In this document: in pieces, positions 19,455-27,723 of the stretch
How the letters are laid out: the number at the start of each line of letters is the position of its first letter
Numbering within the stretch: position 1 is the stretch's first letter
DNA from: Microbacterium invictum
GTDB lineage: Bacteria > Actinomycetota > Actinomycetes > Actinomycetales > Microbacteriaceae
Direction of reading: 5' to 3'
Length of the DNA: 64,000 nucleotides
NCBI RefSeq assembly: GCF_034421375.1
Contig: NZ_CP139779.1
Coordinates: 3,100,001 to 3,164,000 of the forward strand
Notes under the pieces: model-generated
The model's input: the letters and a program-made list of their open reading frames with translations, nothing else
What the model was told of the DNA's origin: nothing
Databases searched by the model: none
Position numbers and translations under genes: made by a program

Positions 19455-19823
19455 TCAACCCTTCTTCGCGCCGTAGCGGCTACGGGCCTGCTTGCGGTTC
19501 TTCACGGCCTGGGTGTCCAGGGCGCCGCGGACGATCTTGTAGCGGACACCGGGGAGGTCCTTCACACGACCGCCGCGCACGAGCACCAGCGAGTGCTCCT
19601 GCAGGTTGTGACCCTCGCCGGGGATGTAGGCGGTGACCTCGGTCCCGTTGCGCAGCTTCACACGGGCGACCTTGCGCATCGCCGAGTTCGGCTTCTTGGG
19701 GGTGGTGGTGTACACGCGGGTGCACACGCCCGCCTGCTGCGGGTTCGCCTTCAGGGCGGGCGCCTTGGTCTTCGAGACCTTGGGCGAGCGACCCTTGCGA
19801 ACCAACTGCTGAATGGTTGGCAC
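19455..19823 (-). CDS. rpsL: 30S ribosomal protein S12
   Basis: S12 controls decoding accuracy. The 122-residue product has normal length and both loops where streptomycin-resistance changes arise in other bacteria: [16 protein letters not shown] and [16 protein letters not shown]. The lysines are unchanged, so there is no sign of streptomycin resistance here. GAGAGAA precedes the start. It is the first gene of the str operon. Confidence 0.99.
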   Translation of the reverse strand: MPTIQQLVRKGRSPKVSKTKAPALKANPQQAGVCTRVYTTTPKKPNSAMRKVARVKLRNGTEVTAYIPGEGHNLQEHSLVLVRGGRVKDLPGVRYKIVRGALDTQAVKNRKQARSRYGAKKG

Positions 19824-20036
19824 GTTCTCTCCTTGTCAGTGCTGCACGGTGACAGCGTCGTGGTTTCACCACAGATCCACCGGCGCAGCAGAATGACCTG
19901 ACACGATTTCGAGGGTGGATATGCCGTGGGGGTGGCCTGTTCGCAGGACCAATCCCGTGCGGCGCCGGAACGGCCGCTCGCCGGTCCGACCATCGTCGGG
20001 CACAGCGGACGGCGCGCGTGAGCGCACACCCGCTCA

Positions 20037-20065
20037 ATGATACGCCCCTTTCGGGGACCGGGCAA
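20037..20065 (-). promoter_or_regulatory. Promoter of the str operon
   Basis: On the minus strand -35 TTGCCC (20065-20060), 17-nt spacer, -10 TATCAT (20042-20037). The spacer contains the hairpin CCCC-GAAA-GGGG. It begins 2 nt beyond the stop of the preceding membrane-protein gene and leaves a leader of roughly 205 nt before rpsL, in which I see no gene. Confidence 0.6.
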
Positions 20066-20066
20066 T

Positions 20067-20633
20067 TCAGGCGGGGAGCGTCAGGAGCGCGACGACCGCG
20101 ACGACCGCCGCCGCCATGGTCAGCGCGGCCGCCAGGATCGTCACGACGGCGCGGCGCCGGGTGCGCCGGCGACGCTCGGCCGCCACGCGGGCAGCGTCCA
20201 CGACGGGCTGCTGCGGCTGGGACGCGGGGGCCGTGCGCGGCACGCGGGCCGCCGTATCGGGCCGGGGCGAGTAGACATCGGCCTCGGGGCCGGGGCGGCG
20301 GGCCGACCGCGACGCCGTGTCGCCGCCCTGGGCGCCACCGGCGTCGGGAGCGGGGCGGATGACGCCCGTCGACCGCGCATCGGCGGTGCGCACCGTCCAT
20401 TCGTCCACACCGTCGCTGCGGCTGCGCGCCCGCTCCGAGATCACCGTCTCTTCGGCGGGAACCTGCCGGCGGGAGGGCGCGGTCGTCTCGATCGGCGTCT
20501 GCCGGCGGGAGGGCGCGGTCTGCTCGAGGGCATCGCGCTCGCCCGACTCCCGCCCACCGGGCTCGCCCGGCTCGAGCGCATCGGGCGCCTGGCGCTTCGA
20601 GGGCGCCGTGCGCTCGTCGGGGAGGTCGGTCAT
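20067..20633 (-). CDS. Small single-pass membrane protein at the end of the kinase/FHA operon
   Basis: The 188-residue product is mostly low-complexity and charged, with three near-copies of (T)APS(R/K)RQxP in the first 60 residues. It then has a basic stretch (AERRRRTRRRAVV) and one transmembrane segment at the C-terminus (ILAAALTMAAAVVAVVALLTL). I do not recognise the family. It starts 2 nt after the FHA gene stop, so it is the last gene of the operon. The Thr-rich repeats could be substrates of the operon's kinase, which is inference. Confidence 0.7.
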   Translation of the reverse strand: MTDLPDERTAPSKRQAPDALEPGEPGGRESGERDALEQTAPSRRQTPIETTAPSRRQVPAEETVISERARSRSDGVDEWTVRTADARSTGVIRPAPDAGGAQGGDTASRSARRPGPEADVYSPRPDTAARVPRTAPASQPQQPVVDAARVAAERRRRTRRRAVVTILAAALTMAAAVVAVVALLTLPA

Positions 20634-20635
20634 CG

Positions 20636-22777
20636 TCAGCTGTTGCTGCGCACCAGTCGGATCTCGGCGTCGCCGAGGAAGAAGCGGTCTCCCGCCTCGA
20701 CCTCGACCCCCGAGGGCGCCTCGACCTCGGTGCCCATGAGCGTGGCGAAGACGACGCCGTTGGTCGACCCGAGGTCGGTGATGTACCAGGTGTCCTTCCG
20801 CAGCTCCAGCCGTGCGTGCCTGCTCGAGACGGTCGAGTCGTCGATGCGGATGAGCTGCGCGCGCGGGTGCTCGGGGTCGGGCGTGGGCCGGCGGCCGAGG
20901 ATCGCGACATCGGAGGTGATCGCGATGGACTCCCCCGCGGGCGTGACGACGGCCCAGTTGGTGCGGCGGCGTCGCGCGACGATGGTCTGGTCGATTCCGT
21001 CGTCGAGGTCCGGGACGCCGGGGCGGGCGTACTGGGCCGACACGGCGCCCCCCGCGGCCCGCGGCGCACCGGCCACGGGTGCGCCGGCGATGGCCGACAC
21101 CGGACCGGAGGTCTCGGGGAAGGGCTCGGATTCCGGCATCGGCGAGTGCGCCGGCCGCCACGGCTCGTCGCCGGGCGCCGCAGGCGCCGGGGCGGACGCG
21201 GGCGGTGCAGGATCGGCGGCCGGCACCCGCGTGAGGGGCGCCTGGAAGAGCGGTGCGGATGCGGCGGAGACCGCGCCGTCAGGGGCGTCGGCGCCGTCGG
21301 CGGGGGTGCTGCGGCGCCGGATGCCCGGGACGTCCCCCTCATCGGCCGCGTCACCGACGGCGGGGGTGACGACCGCACCGGGGACCGCGGCGATCGGGGC
21401 AGGTGCTCCGGTGACGGCACCGGTGACCTCGCCGGTGACGTCCTGATCGAGGACGAACCCGTTCCACACCGACTCCGAGCGGCGGATCTCGGCGCGCGAC
21501 GACGCGGTCGACGGCCCCGACGCGTCGTCGGCATCCTGCGCGCCGGGGTTCCGCGCGTCGGCGCCCGTCGCGTCCGTGCCCGTCGCGTCCGTGCCGATCA
21601 CGCCGCGGTCCATCGCGGTGGCGGGGCCCTGAGCGGGAGCGTGGAGAACCGCCTCGGCGGCGACCTCGGGTCCGGAGGCACCCTCGGGGCGCGATGCGGG
21701 CGAGTCGTCGCCGGGGCCCGGCGAGCCGCCGGCGGCATCCGTCCCCGGCTCGGGGTCCCACGACCGCACCGGGCGGAAGGGCTCCAGCGACGGCCACACC
21801 GGACCGGACCGCACCGGGGTCTCGGGCTCGGCCGGAGAGGAGACCGGCGGCCAGGAGGGGAGGGCGAACGGATCGGATGCCGCCGGCGCGGGTTCCGCGG
21901 CCGGCGCGGGCTCCGCGGCGCGTTCGACCCCTGCCGCAGGTGCGGCCTCGGGTTCGACCACCGGCGGGGTGAAGCGGGGCACGTCGGGCTCGGCGAACAG
22001 GCCCTCGACGGCGTCATCGGCGTCGGGGCCGCGGCCTGTCCCGGCCGCCCCCGCACGGCGTGCCCGCGTCGCGATCGGCGCGGTGTCGGGGGCGCCGGGC
22101 GCCGTCTGCACGGCAGGCGCCGACCGGCGCGCGTCGTCGGTCGACGAGTCCTCGTCCAGGCCCGGAGCGTCGGTGTCCGCGTCGGCGTCGGCGCGGTACC
22201 CCTCATCCGCGCCTCGAATGGTGTCCTCCCAGGACGCCTCGCTCCGTGTCGCCGGAGCGGGGCCTGCGTAGTCCGGGGCCGGGAGAAGGGGCGTGTAGAC
22301 GGCGCCGCGCGCGGTCGGGACCCCGTACGCGCGCTCGGCGAAGTCGTCCTCGACCGAGCCCCCGAGATCGGGGTTGACGCTGCGGCGAGGGCCGGCGTCC
22401 TCGGTTCCGATCCACCGGGCAGACCCGAAGCCGATCACCGAGGCCCAGACCGGGAGCAGAACGGCGGCGAGCACCGTCATCCCGGCGCCGTAGCCGAACT
22501 CGCGACCGACGCGGTGGCAGGCGACGATCAGCGCCACCCACACCAGCAGAGCGCCCAGGACGGGCAGGAGCAGCAGCAGGACGAGCCAGCCCGAGAAGCC
22601 GCCGAGCTGCAGCAGCACGGCGAGGTTCAGGACCGGCACCCAGGCCTTCCAGCTCTGCTCGCCGGACTTGCGGAAGACCGCGCCGAGGGCGAGGGCGGTC
22701 CACGCGTAGACGACGATCACGACGAGGGCGCTGGAGACCCCCACCGTCACGACCAGCGATGCATCGGTTGCGCTCAT
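20636..22777 (-). CDS. Membrane protein with C-terminal FHA domain
   Basis: The 713-residue protein has three parts. Residues about 8-125 hold several hydrophobic helices of the DUF5684 type (WKAWVPVLNLAVLLQLGGFS). A Pro/Ala/Asp-rich linker of about 450 residues follows. The C-terminus is an FHA domain with the phosphothreonine-binding signature: LGRRP, STVSSRHARLE and DLGSTNGVVF. Just before it, DQTIVARRRR resembles the Thr motif that actinobacterial kinases phosphorylate in FHA proteins such as GarA. It overlaps the transglutaminase-like gene (ATGA). It is a probable phosphorylation reader for the kinase encoded 11 kb upstream in the same operon. Confidence 0.88.
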   Translation of the reverse strand: MSATDASLVVTVGVSSALVVIVVYAWTALALGAVFRKSGEQSWKAWVPVLNLAVLLQLGGFSGWLVLLLLLPVLGALLVWVALIVACHRVGREFGYGAGMTVLAAVLLPVWASVIGFGSARWIGTEDAGPRRSVNPDLGGSVEDDFAERAYGVPTARGAVYTPLLPAPDYAGPAPATRSEASWEDTIRGADEGYRADADADTDAPGLDEDSSTDDARRSAPAVQTAPGAPDTAPIATRARRAGAAGTGRGPDADDAVEGLFAEPDVPRFTPPVVEPEAAPAAGVERAAEPAPAAEPAPAASDPFALPSWPPVSSPAEPETPVRSGPVWPSLEPFRPVRSWDPEPGTDAAGGSPGPGDDSPASRPEGASGPEVAAEAVLHAPAQGPATAMDRGVIGTDATGTDATGADARNPGAQDADDASGPSTASSRAEIRRSESVWNGFVLDQDVTGEVTGAVTGAPAPIAAVPGAVVTPAVGDAADEGDVPGIRRRSTPADGADAPDGAVSAASAPLFQAPLTRVPAADPAPPASAPAPAAPGDEPWRPAHSPMPESEPFPETSGPVSAIAGAPVAGAPRAAGGAVSAQYARPGVPDLDDGIDQTIVARRRRTNWAVVTPAGESIAITSDVAILGRRPTPDPEHPRAQLIRIDDSTVSSRHARLELRKDTWYITDLGSTNGVVFATLMGTEVEAPSGVEVEAGDRFFLGDAEIRLVRSNS

Positions 22778-25293
22778 GTCGTTGCGCGCGCAGGGAGGAT
22801 CCCTCGGCGCTTCCCCCTCTCGACGGGGCGCGGGCTGTCGCCCCCGGGCGACAGGTGTCGGATGAACGATCTCAACGATACGGTCGCGGCAAGGCCTCGC
22901 CAGAAGCCACGCTCGCGGCGCAGGCGCCGCCGTTCGCCGTCCACCCCGCGCCAGAACTCCGCCGCCTCGGCGTCGGAGAGGTCGGCGCGGGAGAAGACGG
23001 CGCGGTCCGCGGCGAGCGCAAGGTCGCGACCGACCGGTGCGTGGAGGGCGGCGGCGACCTCGGTGCGCGTGAGCGCGGCGGGGACGGCGTGCCCGGCATC
23101 CACCGCCGCGTCGACGTACTCGTCCCAGCCCGAGGCCACTCGGGTGGCCGCGTCACCCCGGCGGCGCCGGCCGCGGCGACGGAGCGACTTGGCGAGAACG
23201 ATCGCGAGGAACGGCCCCAGGACGAGCAGCAGGATGAGGAGCACGAGGCCGGTGATCCGCAGGATCGGCCACAGCCACGCGAGGTCGAGGCCGTCCCGTG
23301 CCTCGTCGGTGTCGTCCCGCGCCGAGTCCTCCTGCGTGGGATCCGGCGGCACGACCTCCTCGACGGGATCGGGGAGCACCTCGGTGACGTTCTCGGGGTC
23401 ACGCTGCTCGGTGACCTCGAGGCTCGGCGACTGGGCGTACTGCGGCGTGACGTCGATCGGCACCCAGCGGCCGTCTTCGCCCTGCACCTCTGTCCAGGCC
23501 GAGATGTCCTGAGCGCGGCACGCACCGCCATCGCACACCGACACCCCGGTGTCGGGGGACGCCAGCCGGGCGCCGACGACGACCCGCGACGGGAAGCCGA
23601 GCTCCCGGGCGATGAGGGCGACGGCGACGGCGAACTGCTCGTCGTCGCCGATCGCGGCGACGTAGTTGCCCGTCTCGGCGGCGCGCGGGTCGCTCTCGCG
23701 CTCGAGGAGGGTGTCGAACATGTCGTCGATGCGGGCGAGGGAGTGCCCGGCCGCGCTCGGCTGGAACCGGTAGTCGGGCAGATCGCTCATCCACAGCGGG
23801 GGCTGCGCGCCCATCTCGAGCGCGTGGCTGAGGTAGCCGCGCTCGCGCAACAGCGACACGAGGCCTTCGAGCGCCTGACCGCCCTCTCCCACGGCGTGCC
23901 GCTCGACCCACCGCGACAGGTTCTCGGGCGCGGCGGGGGCGCCGTCCTCCGGAGCGCCCGGCGCGCTCAGGCTCGACAGCGCGGGCGGGGCGGGCTCGAC
24001 GCCGTCGACGACGTACCGATCGCCCGGGACGAAGCCGCCGTCGGCGGTCTGCACGGCCGCGGCGAGGTCGGCGTTGTAGTAGAACCGGTCGGTGAGGGCA
24101 TCGGCCCGGTCACCGTCGAAGCGCACCGTGGCGACCCGGCCGAGCGTCGGCATCCAGATCCCCTCCCACTCGCCGATCTCGATCTCGGCGCGCGCCGGGG
24201 TGCCCGCTCCGGGATCGAGCGCCGAGGGCAGGCGGACGAACCGCGATGCGGCGTCGGCGCCGCTTCGGAAGACCTCGCCGTCATAGGTGTCGAGGGTCGC
24301 CAGCCGCACCCGGTCCGGCGTCCGCTCGCCGCCCGCGGCGACGGTGAAGAGCACGTCGCCGGCGCGGTCGTCGGCGAACAGGGCGCGGTACTCGGCGAGG
24401 GGGCTCACCTCGCGCGAGAGGTCGAGGTCGGGGCCAGCCGCCGAGCGCAGCACGTCGCGCGACCCGCCCGGGGCGAGGAGGGGCACCACTCCGGCACCGA
24501 TCACGAGGGCGAGGACGACCATGCCGGCGCCGAGGAGAGTGCGCCGCCGCTCGCTCCGCGACGGGCGGCGGGTGATGCGCACGCCGCTGGAGAGGGCGGC
24601 GCGCTGGAGCGCCCGGATGCGTTCGTCGTGCGTGCGCCAGGCCAGCCACAGGATGCCGGCGAGCACCGCCAGGGCGCCGACCGCCGTCTCGACGGGGGCG
24701 GTCAGGGTCACCGGGCCGAAGACGAGCGGCGCGCTGACGACGGGCTGCCCGAACAGCAGGCCGAAACCGGTCATCGCCAGGCCGACGGGCACCGCGGCGT
24801 AGGCCAGGCGGTCCGCGCGCCAGGACAGCCGGAGCGCCGCGGCGGTGCCGACCAGGAAGACGACGAGCGCGGGCATCAGGAGGTTGCGGTACGACCCCAC
24901 CGGCAGCTCGACGGTGACGAGGTCCTTCCAGCCGACGACGACACCGGCACCGAGTTCGGCCAGCCCGCGGACGAACTCCGCCGGCCCGGCCAGGCGAGCG
25001 GGCACGGCGAGGGGGACGCCCACGACAACGAACGCTCCCGCGAGGAGGGCGGCCACGAGCCATCCGCTCCACCGCCGCAGCTGCGCGAGGACGGCGATCC
25101 CGGCGGCGAGCGAGGCGGCGACCGCGACGAGGAGGATGAAAGAGGTCGAGCGGTAGACCGGCCAGGCCGCGACCGCCGCGATGAGCACCATGAGGAGGGT
25201 GAACACGCCCCCCGCGATGAGCCGCGGCAGGTCGGTCGACCGGTCCTCCCGCGTGTCGGCCGCGCGCTCGTGGGCCGCGATCACCGCGCTCAC
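22774..25293 (-). CDS. Transglutaminase-like membrane protein (TgpA type), apparently catalytically dead
   Basis: The 839-residue protein has about six to seven N-terminal transmembrane helices, an extracytoplasmic transglutaminase-like domain, another helix (PILRITGLVLLILLLVLGPFLAIV) and a cytoplasmic tail. This is the TgpA/DUF3488 layout found beside MoxR and DUF58 proteins. In the transglutaminase fold the Cys position reads GDDEQFA (coding bases 23629-23649) where active enzymes have GxCxxFA, and the His position reads ISAWTEV where HAW is usual. The Asp (PIDVTP) remains. Two of three catalytic residues are therefore missing. It overlaps both neighbours by 4 nt. The role is unknown, perhaps binding rather than catalysis. 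Confidence 0.88.
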   Translation of the reverse strand: MSAVIAAHERAADTREDRSTDLPRLIAGGVFTLLMVLIAAVAAWPVYRSTSFILLVAVAASLAAGIAVLAQLRRWSGWLVAALLAGAFVVVGVPLAVPARLAGPAEFVRGLAELGAGVVVGWKDLVTVELPVGSYRNLLMPALVVFLVGTAAALRLSWRADRLAYAAVPVGLAMTGFGLLFGQPVVSAPLVFGPVTLTAPVETAVGALAVLAGILWLAWRTHDERIRALQRAALSSGVRITRRPSRSERRRTLLGAGMVVLALVIGAGVVPLLAPGGSRDVLRSAAGPDLDLSREVSPLAEYRALFADDRAGDVLFTVAAGGERTPDRVRLATLDTYDGEVFRSGADAASRFVRLPSALDPGAGTPARAEIEIGEWEGIWMPTLGRVATVRFDGDRADALTDRFYYNADLAAAVQTADGGFVPGDRYVVDGVEPAPPALSSLSAPGAPEDGAPAAPENLSRWVERHAVGEGGQALEGLVSLLRERGYLSHALEMGAQPPLWMSDLPDYRFQPSAAGHSLARIDDMFDTLLERESDPRAAETGNYVAAIGDDEQFAVAVALIARELGFPSRVVVGARLASPDTGVSVCDGGACRAQDISAWTEVQGEDGRWVPIDVTPQYAQSPSLEVTEQRDPENVTEVLPDPVEEVVPPDPTQEDSARDDTDEARDGLDLAWLWPILRITGLVLLILLLVLGPFLAIVLAKSLRRRGRRRRGDAATRVASGWDEYVDAAVDAGHAVPAALTRTEVAAALHAPVGRDLALAADRAVFSRADLSDAEAAEFWRGVDGERRRLRRERGFWRGLAATVSLRSFIRHLSPGGDSPRPVERGKRRGILPARATT

Positions 25294-26699
25294 GAGGCCG
25301 CTCCCCGCACGAGGAGTCCGGAGAGGTCGTCGAGGGTGCCGACGGTGAGGACGCTGAGACCCGTGAGCACCCGCATCCGCGGGTGCGCGCGCTCGTCGCA
25401 GATGACCGCGGCGACGGCGGTGTCGGCGGGGAAGGTGAGGGCGGCCTGCTGCAGGCGCGGGAGCGTGACCGTCGACCCGACGACGAGGAAGGCCACCGAG
25501 AGACGCTCATTGGCCTCGGCGGTCAGCCGGCAGACGTCGACGATCGGCATGGTGCTCTCGAGTCGCTCCACTCCGCTGAAGCCGTCGAGCATGGCGCGCG
25601 GCGAGATGGTGGGCAGGTGACGGATGGCGCGAAGGCGCCCCCGCACGACGCGCGGGATCTCCGATCCCACGACGATGTCGAGGTCGCGCGCGTCTCGGAC
25701 GGCCCGGAGGCCCAGCGACGCGGCGGTGCTGACGGCCAGCTCGAATTCGTCGTCGTCGAGGAACTCGTTCTCGGCGACGCCGAGCACCACCGCCATCCGC
25801 GAGCGCCGGGTCTCTTCGTACTGGCGCACCATGAGCCGGCCGGTCTTCGCGGTGGACTTCCAGTGGATGTGCCGGCGCGAGTCTCCCGCGGTGTACTCGC
25901 GGATGGCGTGGAACGACATGTCGGCGTCGACGAGGCGTCGGGTCGGGCTCCCCTCGAGGTCGCGCACCAAGCCCGCGCTCGTGGAGGGCAGCGCGACCGT
26001 GCGGGGGTGGACGAAGACCTCGTGGACGTCGTCGAAGCTGTGCTCGCGCCGGAGGAGCCCCAGCGGATCGGAGCGCACCGTCGTCGCGGGGCCCACCGGC
26101 ACGATCCCGCGGCGGAGTGAGGGGATGTCCAGCGGCTGCGAGACGGTGTGACCGGGGCGCAGGAGCGGGACGCCGAACTCTACGAGGCCGCGACCGACCG
26201 GGATGTCGAGGCGCCCGGGGAGGGCGATCCGCCGGCTGTCGTTGCGGACGGTGATCTCACCGGTGATCCCCTGGCCCGCCACCACCCGCTCGTGGGTGAG
26301 GGCGAGGTCGACGTCGTAGGCCCGGGCGCCGAAGAGGAACGGGATGCTGAGGAGGAGGAGGACCAGCGAGATGCCGCCGGCGACCACCCACTCCGTCCAG
26401 CCGAGCACGAGGCCGATCACGAGGCCCGCCGTGGCGGCGAGTGCGACGAGCGCCCCGGCGGGACGGATCGTGCGCGAGGCCCACGAGGCGCCGACCCGCG
26501 ACGCGGCGCGAACGGCTCGCGCGGCGGCGGTGACCGCGACCGCGGCGCGGACGAGCCGGCCCGAGCGCCCTCCCGGGGCGAGCTGCGTGGTGCTCTGCAG
26601 CCCCGTTCCCTGCACGGTGCTGTGCAGGGTGTGCCCGCCCGCGCCCGTCCGCCCCCCGGTGCGGGAGGTGCGGGTCACGCGGGACTCGGTGGCGCTCAT
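25290..26699 (-). CDS. DUF58 domain protein
   Basis: The 469-residue protein has two adjacent hydrophobic helices (ALVALAATAGLVIGLVLG, VVAGGISLVLLLLSIPFLFG) and a C-terminal DUF58 domain marked by DMSFHAIREYTAGDSRRHIHWKS and KTGRLMVRQYEETRRSRM. DUF58 proteins accompany MoxR ATPases and have a VWA-like fold. The stop overlaps the next gene's ATG (ATGA). The likely role is a partner of the MoxR ATPase encoded upstream, but the client is not known. Confidence 0.9.
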   Translation of the reverse strand: MSATESRVTRTSRTGGRTGAGGHTLHSTVQGTGLQSTTQLAPGGRSGRLVRAAVAVTAAARAVRAASRVGASWASRTIRPAGALVALAATAGLVIGLVLGWTEWVVAGGISLVLLLLSIPFLFGARAYDVDLALTHERVVAGQGITGEITVRNDSRRIALPGRLDIPVGRGLVEFGVPLLRPGHTVSQPLDIPSLRRGIVPVGPATTVRSDPLGLLRREHSFDDVHEVFVHPRTVALPSTSAGLVRDLEGSPTRRLVDADMSFHAIREYTAGDSRRHIHWKSTAKTGRLMVRQYEETRRSRMAVVLGVAENEFLDDDEFELAVSTAASLGLRAVRDARDLDIVVGSEIPRVVRGRLRAIRHLPTISPRAMLDGFSGVERLESTMPIVDVCRLTAEANERLSVAFLVVGSTVTLPRLQQAALTFPADTAVAAVICDERAHPRMRVLTGLSVLTVGTLDDLSGLLVRGAAS

Positions 26700-26721
26700 G
26701 GCTCTCGGATCAGGTCGATTC

Positions 26722-27690
26722 TCAGACGGTCGCTTCGCGACGGGTCGGGGGCGCGACGTCCAGAAGCACCTGGCCGACGACAGCCTCGGGGGTCACCCCG
26801 TCGAACTCGGCCTCGGGCTGCAGAATGAGGCGATGCGAGAGCACGGCGACAGCGAGGGCCTTGACGTCGTCGGGGGTGGCGTAGGTGCGTCCCTGCGAGG
26901 CGGCGCGGGTGCGAGTCGCGCGGGTGAGGGCGAGGGCGCCGCGGATGCTGACGCCCAGGCGCACCTCGTCGGCCGAGCGCGTGCCGTCGACGAGGCGGGC
27001 GATGTAGTCGAGGACCAGGGCGTCGACGTAGACGTTCGCGGCGAGGTCGGCCATGCCGACGAGGGCCTGCGGGGTGATGACCGCCGGCAGGTCGGAGGTG
27101 GCGACCGCGGCGCCGTCGAGGATGCGGACGGTCGCGGCGTGGTCGGGGTAGCCGAGCGAGGTCCGCATGAGGAACCGGTCGAGCTGCGCCTCGGGAAGGC
27201 GATAGGTGCCCGCCTGTTCGACGGGATTCTGGGTGGCGAGGACCAGGAAGGGCACGCCCACCTGGCGGCTCACCCCGTCGACGGTCACCCGCCCCTCCTC
27301 CATGACCTCCAGGAGCGCGGCCTGGGTCTTGGGGCTCGCACGGTTGATCTCGTCGGCGAGGACGATGTTGGCGAAGACCGGGCCGGCGTGGAACTCGAAC
27401 GTGCCGCTTTTCTGGTCGTAGACCGAGATGCCGGTGATGTCGCCCGGCAGCAGGTCAGGGGTGAACTGGATGCGGGTGTTGGTGCCCTGCACCGACTGCG
27501 CCATCGCACGGGCGAGCGACGTCTTGCCGGTGCCGGGCACGTCCTCGAGGAGCACGTGACCGTCGCTGAGCATCGCCGTCAGCACGAGCTCGACGACGCG
27601 GCGCTTGCCGAGCACCGCCCGCTCGACGTTGTCGGCGAGCTGGCTGAAGGTCTGCGCGAACCAGGTCGCCTGCTCCTGCGTGATGGTCAT
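26722..27690 (-). CDS. MoxR-family AAA+ ATPase
   Basis: The 322-residue ATPase has Walker A at residues 52-58 (VPGTGKTS), Walker B (NIVLADEINRASPKTQAALLE), sensor 1 (VLATQNP) and the MoxR lid. MoxR ATPases act as chaperones for maturation of partner proteins, often of VWA/DUF58 type. GAGGA lies 8 nt before the ATG. It lies in the block kinase-Ig-like-MoxR-DUF58-transglutaminase-like-FHA. Confidence 0.95.
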   Translation of the reverse strand: MTITQEQATWFAQTFSQLADNVERAVLGKRRVVELVLTAMLSDGHVLLEDVPGTGKTSLARAMAQSVQGTNTRIQFTPDLLPGDITGISVYDQKSGTFEFHAGPVFANIVLADEINRASPKTQAALLEVMEEGRVTVDGVSRQVGVPFLVLATQNPVEQAGTYRLPEAQLDRFLMRTSLGYPDHAATVRILDGAAVATSDLPAVITPQALVGMADLAANVYVDALVLDYIARLVDGTRSADEVRLGVSIRGALALTRATRTRAASQGRTYATPDDVKALAVAVLSHRLILQPEAEFDGVTPEAVVGQVLLDVAPPTRREATV

Positions 27691-27723
27691 CGTGTCGTTC
27701 CTCGGTGTCGGTGGAGCGTGAGA

